The notes beneath the pieces are model-generated. The model searched no databases. It was not told the origin of the DNA and worked only from the letters and a program-made list of their open reading frames with translations. Positions 1 to 6,447 of a stretch of DNA of 24,318 nt are shown here, one piece after another; positions within the stretch are counted from its first letter, which is position 1, and every line of letters starts with the position of its first letter. Position numbers and translations under genes: made by a program. Where the stretch lies: NCBI GenBank assembly GCA_038227745.1, contig JBBRPS010000039.1, forward strand, positions 1-24,318, written 5' to 3'. The stretch comes from DASPXY01 sp038227745 (lineage in GTDB: Bacteria; Planctomycetota; Planctomycetia; Gemmatales; Gemmataceae).

Positions 1-43
1 CCAGCTCCCCACCGCCGGGACCAAACGGAGGGCCCTACGGCGC

Positions 44-67
44 CCCCGTGCCGTTGCTCCCACGGGG
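44..67. terminator. short GC-rich hairpin upstream of the first gene
   Basis: A 7-bp perfect stem (ccccgtg at 44-50, cacgggg at 61-67) closes a 10-base loop. No T-run follows. It could end a transcript entering from the left or be one of the many GC hairpins of this genome. There is no independent support for either role. Confidence 0.25.
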
Positions 68-150
68 CAGGGGTGCTACAACAGCGCCGGAGCGCGGCGC
101 GGGCAGCCTTCCCTTCCCTGCCGCCTCTGCCCACGCCAGGGAGCCCCTCC

Positions 151-2538
151 ATGAAGATGCCGGGTCTGCTCGTCGGATTATTGCTCTCTTTATTGACAAC
201 TCCCTCCCTGTTGGCGCAGGAAAGGGGCAAGTGGTGGCCCGACGAGGTCGAGCGGGCGCTGGTCCGGGCTGGGGCCAACCGCGACGAACTGGTCAAGGCG
301 CTGCAGACCACGCCCGCGGACCAGCGCAAGGGGATGGTCTTCCTCATCGCGCACATGCCCGAGCGCGACCTGAAATCCCTCCGCGCCGACTTCCTGCGCG
401 AGAACGTCGCGCTGGCCTACAAGGCGCGCGCGGAGGTGCCGTGGGGCCGCGGCATCCCCGAAGAGATCTTCCTCAACGACGTCCTGCCCTACGCGAACGT
501 CGATGAGGAGCGCCATCCGTGGCGGAAGGAGCTGTACGAACTCTGCCTGCCGCTGGTGAAGGACTGCAAGACGGCGGCCGAGGCGGCGCAGCGGCTGAAC
601 AGCGCCGTCTTCGGGAAGCTCAAGGTGCGCTATTCGACGGGGCGCAAGAAGCCGCAGCAGAGCCCGAAGGAGTCGATCGAGCTGGGCATGGCGTCCTGCA
701 CCGGCCTGTCGATCCTGCTCAGCGACGCCTGCCGCAGCGTGGCCGTCCCCGCGCGGCTGATCGGCACGCCGCTCTGGGCGAGCCTGCGCGGCAACCACAC
801 CTGGGTCGAGATCTGGGACGGCCGCTGGCACTTCACGGGCGCCTGCGAGCAGGATCCCAGGGGCCTCGACCGCGGCTGGTTCGTCGGCGACGCCGCGCGC
901 GCGAAGAAAGACTCGCCGCTGCACGCCATCTACGCGGCGAGCTTCCGCAAGACCGGCGTGACCTTCCCGCTCGTCTGGGCGCCGGGCCGCAAGGACGTCC
1001 ACGCCGAGAACGTGACGGACCACTACGCGAAGCCCGTCCCGGTGAAAGACGGACATGCCCGGGTGCTGATCCGCGTCTGGCTGGGGCGGAAGAAGATGCG
1101 CCTGGCCGTCCCGGTCACCGTCACGGACCGGCAGGACGCGGCCCGGGTCGTCCGCGGCGAGTCGCGCGGCGAGGGGGCCGACACGAACGACATTCTCACC
1201 TTCGAGCTGCCCGCCGGTCGCGAGTACCTCGTGCGGGTCGAAAAACCGATCCGCATCGAAAGGGCGTTCAAGACGGTCGCCGGGAAAGAACTGCTCCTCG
1301 AGTTCGATGTCCTGCCCTCGCTGGAAGAAAACCCCGCCGGCAAGCCGGGGCTATCTCCGGAGCAACTGCAGCGCGTGGAGAAAGCGGCCCTCGCCTTCTT
1401 CAGCGCCACCCCGGGGGAGCGGTCGGAGTGGAAGTTCGACCCCGTGACCGACCGCCTGCCGATCGCCGACGAGGCCGCGGCGCGTCGCGCCGCCTGGAAG
1501 GCGTACCGGGCCGTGCCCATCCACGATGCCCTGAAAAAGGATTTCGAGAGCAAACAGGTCCGCCATGAGAAATACGTCAGCCCCTGGACGGTGAAGCAGG
1601 TGGGCAAGCGGCCGGAGAAGGGCTGGCCGTTGGTGATCGCGATGCACGGTGGCGGCGGCGCGCCCACGAAGGTCAACGACAATCAGTGGCAGATCATGCA
1701 GCGCTACTACCGCGACCAGCCCTCGGTGACCGGCTACCAGTACGTGGCGCTGCGCGCCCCGAACGACGTGTGGAACGGCTTCTACGACAACTATGTGCCG
1801 CCGCTGGTGACGAACCTGATCCGCCAGTTCCTGCTGTTCGGCGACGTGGACTCCGACAAGGTCTACCTGATCGGCTACTCGCACGGCGGCTACGGCGCCT
1901 TCTTCATCGGCCCGAAGATCCCCGACCGCTTCGCCGCCGTCCACAGCAGCGCCGCGGCCCCGACGGATGGCACGATTTCCCCGAAAGCGCTCCGCAATAC
2001 GCGCTTCACCTTCATGATCGGCGAGATGGACAACGCTTACGGGCGGCGGAAACGCTGCGAGGCGTTCGACGCGGCGATCCGGAAGCTGAAGGAGCAGGAC
2101 AAAGAGGGTTACCCGGTGGAGATGGAGCTGAAGAAGGGCCACGGCCACGGCGGGCTGCCGGACCGCGACAAGATCAAGGAGCTGTACCCGTACACGCGCA
2201 ACCCCGTGCCGCGCCGCCTCACCTGGGAGCCGACCGATGGGTTCATCAAGCACTTCTTCTGGCTGTCGGTGCCGGAACCGACGAAGGGCCAGGTGATCGA
2301 CGCAAAGGTCCACGACAACACGGTCACGCTCAGCACGCAGAACGTGGGGCGCTTCGACCTCAACCTGGACGGCCGACTGGTCGCCCTCGACCGGCCGCTG
2401 CGCGTCGTCCTGAACGGCAAGGTGCAGGAGCACAAGCTCGATCCGCGGCTGCGGACGCTGTGCGAGTCGCTGCTGGAGCGCGGCGACCCGGAGTTGGCCT
2501 TCACCTGCCGCATTCCCCTGGCGGTGGGAAAGAACTGA
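151..2538 (+). CDS. secreted transglutaminase-like / alpha-beta hydrolase two-domain protein
   Basis: A 795-residue exported protein. The ATG at 151 is chosen because AGGGAG lies 7 bases upstream and the protein then opens with a signal peptide (MKMPGLLVGLLLSLL, probable cleavage after LLAQ); the frame is open further upstream but without such a start. The N-terminal half carries a transglutaminase-like (papain-fold) core: Cys183 in ASCTGLS, His216 in GNHTWVE, then a WHFTGACE block (about 226-233) in the place of the usual Asp region, as in the exported transglutaminases of Bacteroidetes and planctomycetes. The C-terminal half, from about residue 480, is an alpha/beta hydrolase with nucleophile Ser577 in GYSHGG and a His-rich GHGHGG segment near residue 665 that may supply the catalytic His. 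Family knowledge supports peptide or amide chemistry for the first domain and ester hydrolysis for the second. The substrate is unknown. It stands alone, with a palindrome after it. Confidence 0.85.
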   Translation: MKMPGLLVGLLLSLLTTPSLLAQERGKWWPDEVERALVRAGANRDELVKALQTTPADQRKGMVFLIAHMPERDLKSLRADFLRENVALAYKARAEVPWGRGIPEEIFLNDVLPYANVDEERHPWRKELYELCLPLVKDCKTAAEAAQRLNSAVFGKLKVRYSTGRKKPQQSPKESIELGMASCTGLSILLSDACRSVAVPARLIGTPLWASLRGNHTWVEIWDGRWHFTGACEQDPRGLDRGWFVGDAARAKKDSPLHAIYAASFRKTGVTFPLVWAPGRKDVHAENVTDHYAKPVPVKDGHARVLIRVWLGRKKMRLAVPVTVTDRQDAARVVRGESRGEGADTNDILTFELPAGREYLVRVEKPIRIERAFKTVAGKELLLEFDVLPSLEENPAGKPGLSPEQLQRVEKAALAFFSATPGERSEWKFDPVTDRLPIADEAAARRAAWKAYRAVPIHDALKKDFESKQVRHEKYVSPWTVKQVGKRPEKGWPLVIAMHGGGGAPTKVNDNQWQIMQRYYRDQPSVTGYQYVALRAPNDVWNGFYDNYVPPLVTNLIRQFLLFGDVDSDKVYLIGYSHGGYGAFFIGPKIPDRFAAVHSSAAAPTDGTISPKALRNTRFTFMIGEMDNAYGRRKRCEAFDAAIRKLKEQDKEGYPVEMELKKGHGHGGLPDRDKIKELYPYTRNPVPRRLTWEPTDGFIKHFFWLSVPEPTKGQVIDAKVHDNTVTLSTQNVGRFDLNLDGRLVALDRPLRVVLNGKVQEHKLDPRLRTLCESLLERGDPELAFTCRIPLAVGKN

Positions 2539-2561
2539 ACGATAACGTGGAACGAGATCCA

Positions 2562-2630
2562 CGTTTAGCCGCGGTTCTGCGAACCGCGCGGGGTCGAGCC
2601 GCACGCGGTTCTGCGAACCGCGGCTAAACG
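2562..2630. repeat. nested palindromic intergenic repeat (TTTAGCC-ended)
   Basis: Two 27-base inverted arms (2562-2588 and 2604-2630) flank a 15-base centre. Each arm begins or ends with cgtttagccgcg or its complement and contains its own hairpin, gcggttc-tgc-gaaccgc, so the element can fold as one long stem or as two small hairpins. The only mismatches between arms fall in the tgc loops. The outer 12 bases are identical to those of the palindrome at 19608-19676. It fills the gap between two plus-strand genes and ends 24 bases before the next start codon. It has no poly-T, so a dispersed palindromic repeat is likelier than a simple terminator. Confidence 0.85.
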
Positions 2631-2653
2631 AAGGCGTCCCGGAGGAGACCGGC

Positions 2654-3799
2654 GTGCAATACTTCTTCTTCCACCTGATGCCGTGGCCGTACCTGCCCGA
2701 CGACTTCGACCAGAAGTACGACTCGGCGTGGATCTGGCTGCCCAACAGCCTCTACGACCCCGTCAAGGGCCACGACCTGTACCGCGAGTACATCAACACC
2801 CTGGCCTACGCCGAGGAACTGGGCTTCGACGGCGTCTGCGTCAACGAGCACCACCAGAACGCCTACGGCCTGATGCCGTCGCCGAATATCATCGCCGGCG
2901 CCCTGACGCAGCGGACACGCACTTGCAAGATCGCCGTCATCGGCAACGCCCTGCCGATGTACAACCCGCCCCTGCGCGTCGCCGAGGAGTTCGCCATGCT
3001 CGACGTGCTGAGCGGCGGCCGGCTCATCGCGGGCATGGTGATCGGCGGCGGCCCGGAATACTACAGCTACGGCGTCGATCCGACCCAGGCCCGCGAGCGC
3101 TACCGCGAGGCGCTCGACCTGATCGTCAAGGCGTGGACGCACCCGGGGCCGTTCCTGTGGGACTCGAAGCACTACCACTTCCGCTACGTCAACCCGTGGC
3201 CGCGGCCGCTGCAGCAGCCGCACCCGCCGATCTGGATCCCCGGCGTCGGCAGCCTGGAGACGATCGAGCTGGTGGCGCAGCGGCGCTACTCCTACATGGG
3301 GGTGCCGTACTTCCACCTCGACGTCTTCCGCCGCGTCTTCGCGCAGTTCCGCGAGGCGTGCGCGCGGGCCGGCTACGAGGCGAAGCCCGAGCAGATGGGC
3401 TGGGGCGTGCCGGTCTACGTCGCCGAGACGGACCGCAAGGCGCGCGAGGAGTTCGAGCCGTCGTTCTGGTATTTCGTGCGCAACCTGCTCAAGGGCATCG
3501 GCATCGTGCCGCCGGGCTACACGTCGGTGCGCTCGGCGGCGGCGATCGAGAAGACCCGCCACCTGTTCCTGGCGGCGCAGAAGACGTGGGACGACATCGA
3601 GAAGGGCGTGTTCGCCATCGTCGGCAGTCCCGAGACGGTGCGGCAGAAGCTGGAGCAGTATCAGAAGGAGCTGGGCGTGGGCGTGGTGCTGACGGGCTGC
3701 CAGATGGGGGCGGCGGGGCACCACCTGACGCGCAAGAGCATGGAGCTGCTGGCGCGCGAGGTGCTCCCGTACACGCGCGGGGCTGCAGCGCCGCAGTGA
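2654..3799 (+). CDS. LLM-class flavin-dependent monooxygenase (luciferase-like)
   Basis: A 381-residue cytoplasmic protein of the bacterial luciferase-like monooxygenase family (TIM barrel using reduced FMN or F420). The GTG start at 2654 follows a strong GGAGGAG seven bases upstream. Recognisable family blocks are EELGFDGVCVNEHH (about 55-67), the NPPLRVAEE segment (104-112), DVLSGGRL (117-124) and the later PPIWIPG block near residue 206. EHH and DVLSGGRL are typical of the alkanal/alkanesulfonate-type LLM enzymes. Length is normal for the family. The substrate cannot be deduced, since no flavin reductase or sulfur-metabolism gene lies next to it. A palindromic repeat separates it from the gene upstream, so it may be transcribed separately. 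Confidence 0.9.
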   Translation: MQYFFFHLMPWPYLPDDFDQKYDSAWIWLPNSLYDPVKGHDLYREYINTLAYAEELGFDGVCVNEHHQNAYGLMPSPNIIAGALTQRTRTCKIAVIGNALPMYNPPLRVAEEFAMLDVLSGGRLIAGMVIGGGPEYYSYGVDPTQARERYREALDLIVKAWTHPGPFLWDSKHYHFRYVNPWPRPLQQPHPPIWIPGVGSLETIELVAQRRYSYMGVPYFHLDVFRRVFAQFREACARAGYEAKPEQMGWGVPVYVAETDRKAREEFEPSFWYFVRNLLKGIGIVPPGYTSVRSAAAIEKTRHLFLAAQKTWDDIEKGVFAIVGSPETVRQKLEQYQKELGVGVVLTGCQMGAAGHHLTRKSMELLAREVLPYTRGAAAPQ

Positions 3800-3996
3800 A
3801 GAGTTGGGGACAGGCAGGTGTGGTACCGCCCCGGGCGCCCCGTCCGCGGACAGCGCGACAACTGCCGTGAAGCAAAGACGAACTGCCCGCCGAGTTCCTG
3901 CGCGGCCCGCGGATATGTCCGCTCCAGCGCCTCGGGCCGTTCGACGTCGGCGATGCCGCGGTTGTATCTCACTTGTAAGCGAGGTATCATGTTTGA
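3800..3996. other. intergenic stretch without a supported gene
   Basis: This is 197 bases between the flavin monooxygenase and the accessory island. No reading frame here has a convincing start, ribosome binding site or recognisable motif. A minus-strand frame across about 3830-3990 reads plausibly protein-like but has no supported start and no family I recognise; it might be an eroded gene. The last bases change to lower GC just before the ATG at 3997. Confidence 0.4.
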
Positions 3997-4375
3997 ATGA
4001 GTGAACCCATCCGGGAGGTCGATCCGAGCGAGCTGCGACTCCCGCCGAGTCGCGCGAGCGGCGCCGACCCGTGGAAGCTGCACGAGCAGATCCGTCAGTA
4101 TGGGTCATCGAAGGATGAGATGCCGCCGATCTTCGTGTACGAGGATCCGGACGGTCTCCTGGAGATCTCTGATGGCGTCACGCGGGCTACCCGGATATTC
4201 CCCCGGCAGGAAAGCTCCTCACGGTAGCCCGCCGCTCCGCGGCGGGCTACCGTGAGGAGCTTTCCTGCCGGAGTAATAGCGAAGTTGGCACCCTGGTGAG
4301 ACGGTCCCGGTGGTCGTGATCGGGCGCTATCGCCGAAGTCGGGCCAGTTCCCCGTGTGTGAGGGATCGATTGTGA
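3997..4375 (+). pseudogene. ParB/sulfiredoxin-fold small protein, broken by a palindrome insertion and a frameshift
   Basis: The intact N-terminus starts at ATG 3997 (MSEPIREVDPSELRLP) and reaches DGVTRATRI, a ParB-like motif comparable to NGNHR in the toxin at 5391. It then runs into a palindromic element and stops inside it at 4225-4227. Removing 81 bases (4198-4278, element plus one TA) rejoins codons for R-I-A-K-L-A-P. A second lesion, one extra C in the CCC run at 4291-4293, must also be removed to read APGETVPVVVIGRYRRSR and reach the stop at 4373-4375. Restored length is about 98 residues, which agrees with Gemmataceae proteins I recall of this type. Its stop overlaps the GTG of the next gene (GTGA), so the two were translationally coupled. 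A role as a small toxin-like or immunity-associated protein is inference. Confidence 0.75.
4196..4278. mobile_element. miniature palindromic element inserted in a gene at a TA site
   Basis: The core is a perfect inverted repeat with 33-base arms (4203-4235 and 4239-4271) and a 3-base loop (tcc). Beyond three unpaired bases on each side, TATT (4196-4199) pairs with AATA (4275-4278). The element is thus flanked by TA on both sides, and deleting it with one TA restores the reading frame of the host gene. This fits a small non-autonomous element using a TA target, as IS630/Tc1-mariner derived MITEs do. It encodes no protein. The TA duplication is partly ambiguous because the outer bases are themselves palindromic. 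Confidence 0.8.
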
Positions 4376-4632
4376 AGGAGAGCGACACTCGGGCGGCGTT
4401 ATTCGGCGCTCTCCGAGAATTATCTGAGATCGCCCCTGAGATGCGGGCTGGCCAGCTCATGGCCGCTGTCGGGGAGTTGTGTATTGACCTCCACGGGCGC
4501 GGGCTGTGGGACGCGGTCGATGCGGAACTCCTTGAAGCCGTGTGGCGGTTTCGCCGCGATTTTGAGGCTGCGGCAGTCAGGACAAGTCATCAAGAGGCCG
4601 AACCATGCGATGGTGTGACACGTAAGTCGTAG
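4372..4632 (+). CDS. small partner protein of the broken ParB-fold gene
   Basis: An 86-residue protein starting at GTG 4372 (VKESDTRAALFGALRELSE), overlapping the stop of the preceding pseudogene in a GTGA arrangement. A GTG at 4354 in the same frame is an alternative, but the overlap start is preferred because it matches the coupled layout. The protein is acidic and predicted mostly helical, with no signal peptide or membrane segment. I recall similar short proteins in Gemmataceae but know no named domain. Position and coupling suggest it works with the upstream protein, for instance as its antidote. With that gene destroyed it may be an orphan. The last 15 or so residues look unlike a natural end and may be acquired read-through. 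Confidence 0.6.
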   Translation: MKESDTRAALFGALRELSEIAPEMRAGQLMAAVGELCIDLHGRGLWDAVDAELLEAVWRFRRDFEAAAVRTSHQEAEPCDGVTRKS

Positions 4633-4808
4633 ACGGATCGGTTACATCTTGAGTAACCGCTCACCCGACTTCGGAAAGCGGACTTTGTCGCGCAGGCCAA
4701 GGCGAATTATTCCGCCCGTAGCGTGAATAATCAGGCACGATTCTTCGGATGTATTCCGAACTCAGGCGACCAATCCGGCACGCTTTCGGAATCGGGTGAA
4801 CGGTTACA
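4633..4808. other. AT-richer decayed stretch with several short palindromes
   Basis: No coding frame is supported. Short inverted repeats are frequent: cggttac/gtaaccg at 4639-4659 with a 7-base loop, just after the stop of the preceding gene and possibly its terminator; attattc/gaataat near 4710-4735; and attccgaa (4753-4760) with ttcggaat (4785-4792). Base composition is clearly less GC-rich than the flanks. The right end probably contains the eroded body of the PIN-domain gene whose tail follows. Confidence 0.45.
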
Positions 4809-4940
4809 GATTATCTCATGACATGGAATTGTGCCCACATCGCCAACGCAATGATCGTCAAGACGGTTCAAGCGATTTGCGCGCAAATTGGGTTTTCGTG
4901 TCCGGTGATCTGCACACCGGAGGAATTGATGGAGAATTAG
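4809..4940 (+). pseudogene. C-terminal remnant of a PIN-domain (VapC-like) toxin
   Basis: The frame reads DYLMTWNCAHIANA, the characteristic late motif of PIN-domain ribonucleases (D-Y-L-x-T-W-N-C-x-H), and continues to ICTPEELMEN and a TAG at 4938-4940. A complete PIN toxin is about 130-160 residues; only about 43 remain, and a stop at 4797 closes the frame upstream. A one-base shift upstream reads V-N-G, which hints that the break is a frameshift as well as erosion. ATG 4818 could start a tiny peptide, but it would lack the catalytic acidic residues. The next gene starts two bases after the stop, as in a toxin-partner operon. Confidence 0.65.
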
Positions 4941-4942
4941 CA

Positions 4943-5176
4943 ATGTTCCATGATCCAATTGTCGAGGAAGTCCGGGCTATCCGCGAGCAACTTGCCGCTC
5001 AATTCAACTTCGACATCCGCAAGATCATTGAGGATGCCCAAAGGAGACAGGCGACATCCAAGTCCAGGATCGTCTCCTTCCAGCGGCCGAACAAGGCGCT
5101 ACAGCCGACTGGGCCGGCCAGCGCGGTTTCTGGTAGAGTTTCGTCTCAGCAGCCAGGCCCGGCGGCTGAACTTTAG
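4943..5176 (+). CDS. small antitoxin-like partner of the PIN toxin (DPIVEEVR type)
   Basis: Starts at ATG 4943 with GGAG eight bases upstream and two bases after the PIN remnant stop. The first 47 residues (MFHDPIVEEVRAIREQ..., ending near IVSFQ) match a short family I recall as frequent in planctomycetes and cyanobacteria beside PIN toxins. It is predicted as a helix followed by a basic end and may bind DNA or the toxin. The remaining 30 residues (from RPNKALQPTGPA) come from a dispersed repeat that has replaced the native stop, extending the protein to 77 residues. Antitoxin function is inferred from context only. Confidence 0.65.
   Translation: MFHDPIVEEVRAIREQLAAQFNFDIRKIIEDAQRRQATSKSRIVSFQRPNKALQPTGPASAVSGRVSSQQPGPAAEL
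5086..5118 (+). repeat. dispersed 33-bp repeat, copy 1 (encodes NKALQPTGPA)
   Basis: 28 of 33 bases match the copy at 6425-6457. It forms the 3' end of a small gene, and its in-frame translation gives the proline-rich tail NKALQPTGPA. Similar tails occur in many planctomycete hypothetical proteins by my recollection. The element probably extends further right, where similarity between the two copies fades. Confidence 0.7.
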
Positions 5177-5226
5177 CGTCCGGGCTTACGCGGCGCTGCG
5201 CCCGCGGGGGAATAAGGGAGAAGCGG

Positions 5227-5285
5227 ATAAAGGGACATCCATCTTTTGCCCTCCCTCGGAGGGCAAAAGATGGATGTCCCTTTAT
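5227..5285. repeat. perfect 59-bp palindrome
   Basis: Perfect 28-base arms (5227-5254 and 5258-5285) with a 3-base loop (ctc). The core includes gggacatccatcttttgcc and its complement. Size, 3-base loop and absence of coding content resemble the element at 4196-4278, but the sequence is unrelated. It lies between the first dispersed repeat and the orphan toxin module, inside the 5177-5390 stretch where no gene is supported. Confidence 0.9.
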
Positions 5286-5390
5286 GGCCCCCGGCTGGTT
5301 GAGAGCCTCGGTAGCAATGCCACGAAGGTCCAACTCTACCTGGCGCTCCACGCGATCCCCCCGCAGTTCGTCCCGCCCCAGTAGGAGGGG

Positions 5391-5777
5391 TTGCATAACT
5401 ACGCCGTCGGGGATACGGGCATACTCGTGCATAACAGCAGTGGAACACCTCAACCGAGCAGCGTGAACCCGAACTCCCTTGGGGTCAAAGGATCAACGCA
5501 ACCCGAGCTTTTTCGGGGGACCGTCGATGGGATGGCACAGCAGTTGAAAGCCAACCCGACGAAGTTTTGGCAAGATGCATTGGCCAAGGATGGGCCTATC
5601 GAAATCTGGAACATCAACGGCGAACGCTACTTGTTCAACGGTAACCACCGTTTCCAGGCTGCTCTGCAAGCCGGAGTGGATATTCCTGTGGACATGATCC
5701 GGATCGTGGACAAAACGGGATCCCAGATCCCCACCTTTTTGCTCAAGGATCTCACCTGGTTCCCGAGTGTCAAATAG
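5391..5777 (+). CDS. orphan C-terminal module of a HINT-type polymorphic toxin, ParB-fold toxin domain
   Basis: The frame opens after a TAG at 5382-5384 and reads LHNYAVGDTGILVHNSS, which is the typical end of a pretoxin HINT (intein-like) domain with its V-H-N cleavage site. A toxin domain of about 105 residues follows, with NGERYLFNGNHRFQAA (about 76-91) and AGVDIPV, a ParB/sulfiredoxin-fold nuclease-like signature. The large N-terminal part of a normal polymorphic toxin is missing, so this is an orphan cassette. GGAGGGG lies directly before the TTG at 5391 and GTG 5427 is another possible start, so expression is uncertain. The candidate immunity gene begins 22 bases after its stop. Nuclease activity is inferred from the fold. 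Confidence 0.7.
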   Translation: MHNYAVGDTGILVHNSSGTPQPSSVNPNSLGVKGSTQPELFRGTVDGMAQQLKANPTKFWQDALAKDGPIEIWNINGERYLFNGNHRFQAALQAGVDIPVDMIRIVDKTGSQIPTFLLKDLTWFPSVK

Positions 5778-5799
5778 GGATCCCGGAGACACCAACGTA

Positions 5800-6447
5800 A
5801 TGGATGGGCCAGTCATGGAATTCCCCGAAATCGATATCCTCAACGCCTGTCATGAGGCGGAACTGCGGCAACGGGAGATGCTCCCTTTGCTGGCGTCGGC
5901 GCTCAGTGTGCCGCCAGAGGCTGTCTTCTATACTTGGGCATTTCGCCGCTGTCGCCAGCGCGGCGAGTTGCCCGGTACCCCGTGGGGGTATTTCTTCCAC
6001 GGCCTCGAATGCGACCTGAAGAACTCAGCGGACGGACGCTTCCTTCGCCTTGATTTCGGCCCTCGCGGAAGGATCGACACCATCTCGGCATGGGGGGTAC
6101 TCCAGTTAATCATGACCTCCACCGCTCCGTGGGCCGATTTTCCGGAGCTGAAAAACCTGTTTGCGGACAAAGCGCCTCCGTACGATCAGTTTTCGGGAAA
6201 CTTCCCCCAATTCTGCGAGGACTGGGACAGGCTTGAGGGGCAAGGTTGCTTTGATCTCGCTGACTCGACGCTAGTGCAGTTTCTGGCGCAATGCACGGTG
6301 GTCGATCCCAGCGGAGTCCAAATGGTCCGTTTTCCACCAGGGACACCCGAGGAGACGCAGATCGATTGCTCGGTCGCTCATCGGAAACACCTGTCGGCTT
6401 CTGCTCGCCGGCTCCTGGAATCTCGCCGAACCAGTCGCTGCAGCTGA
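5800..6447 (+). CDS. candidate immunity protein (DUF6896-like)
   Basis: A 215-residue soluble protein directly downstream of the orphan toxin. ATG 5800 is chosen because GGAG precedes it at 5784-5787; GTG 5767, overlapping the toxin stop, and ATG 5815 are alternatives. The central block GYFFHGLECDL followed by RFLRLDFGPRGRIDT matches what I recall of DUF6896, a family found beside polymorphic toxins. The assignment is from memory and needs a profile search. The C-terminus after SVAHRKHLSASARRLLE is replaced by a short tail, because a dispersed repeat (6425-6457) carries the stop codon. Neutralising the adjacent toxin is the likely role, from position. Confidence 0.65.
   Translation: MDGPVMEFPEIDILNACHEAELRQREMLPLLASALSVPPEAVFYTWAFRRCRQRGELPGTPWGYFFHGLECDLKNSADGRFLRLDFGPRGRIDTISAWGVLQLIMTSTAPWADFPELKNLFADKAPPYDQFSGNFPQFCEDWDRLEGQGCFDLADSTLVQFLAQCTVVDPSGVQMVRFPPGTPEETQIDCSVAHRKHLSASARRLLESRRTSRCS

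Noticed and set aside
2624..4108. 494-residue minus-strand open frame opposite the flavin monooxygenase
   Set aside because: Antisense shadow; its product has no natural composition and the plus-strand gene is clear. Only the piece near 3830-3990 remained worth a remark.
4196..4278. The palindrome as a rho-independent terminator
   Set aside because: It lies inside a gene, has no U-tract, and its removal restores the reading frame.
2562..5285. CRISPR array or integron attC sites
   Set aside because: The palindromes differ in sequence and are not regularly spaced, and no cas or integrase gene is present; no attC consensus could be read.
5177..5390. A longer HINT domain upstream of the orphan toxin
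   Set aside because: All three plus frames were read; none shows the HINT body, and a TAG at 5382 closes the toxin frame.
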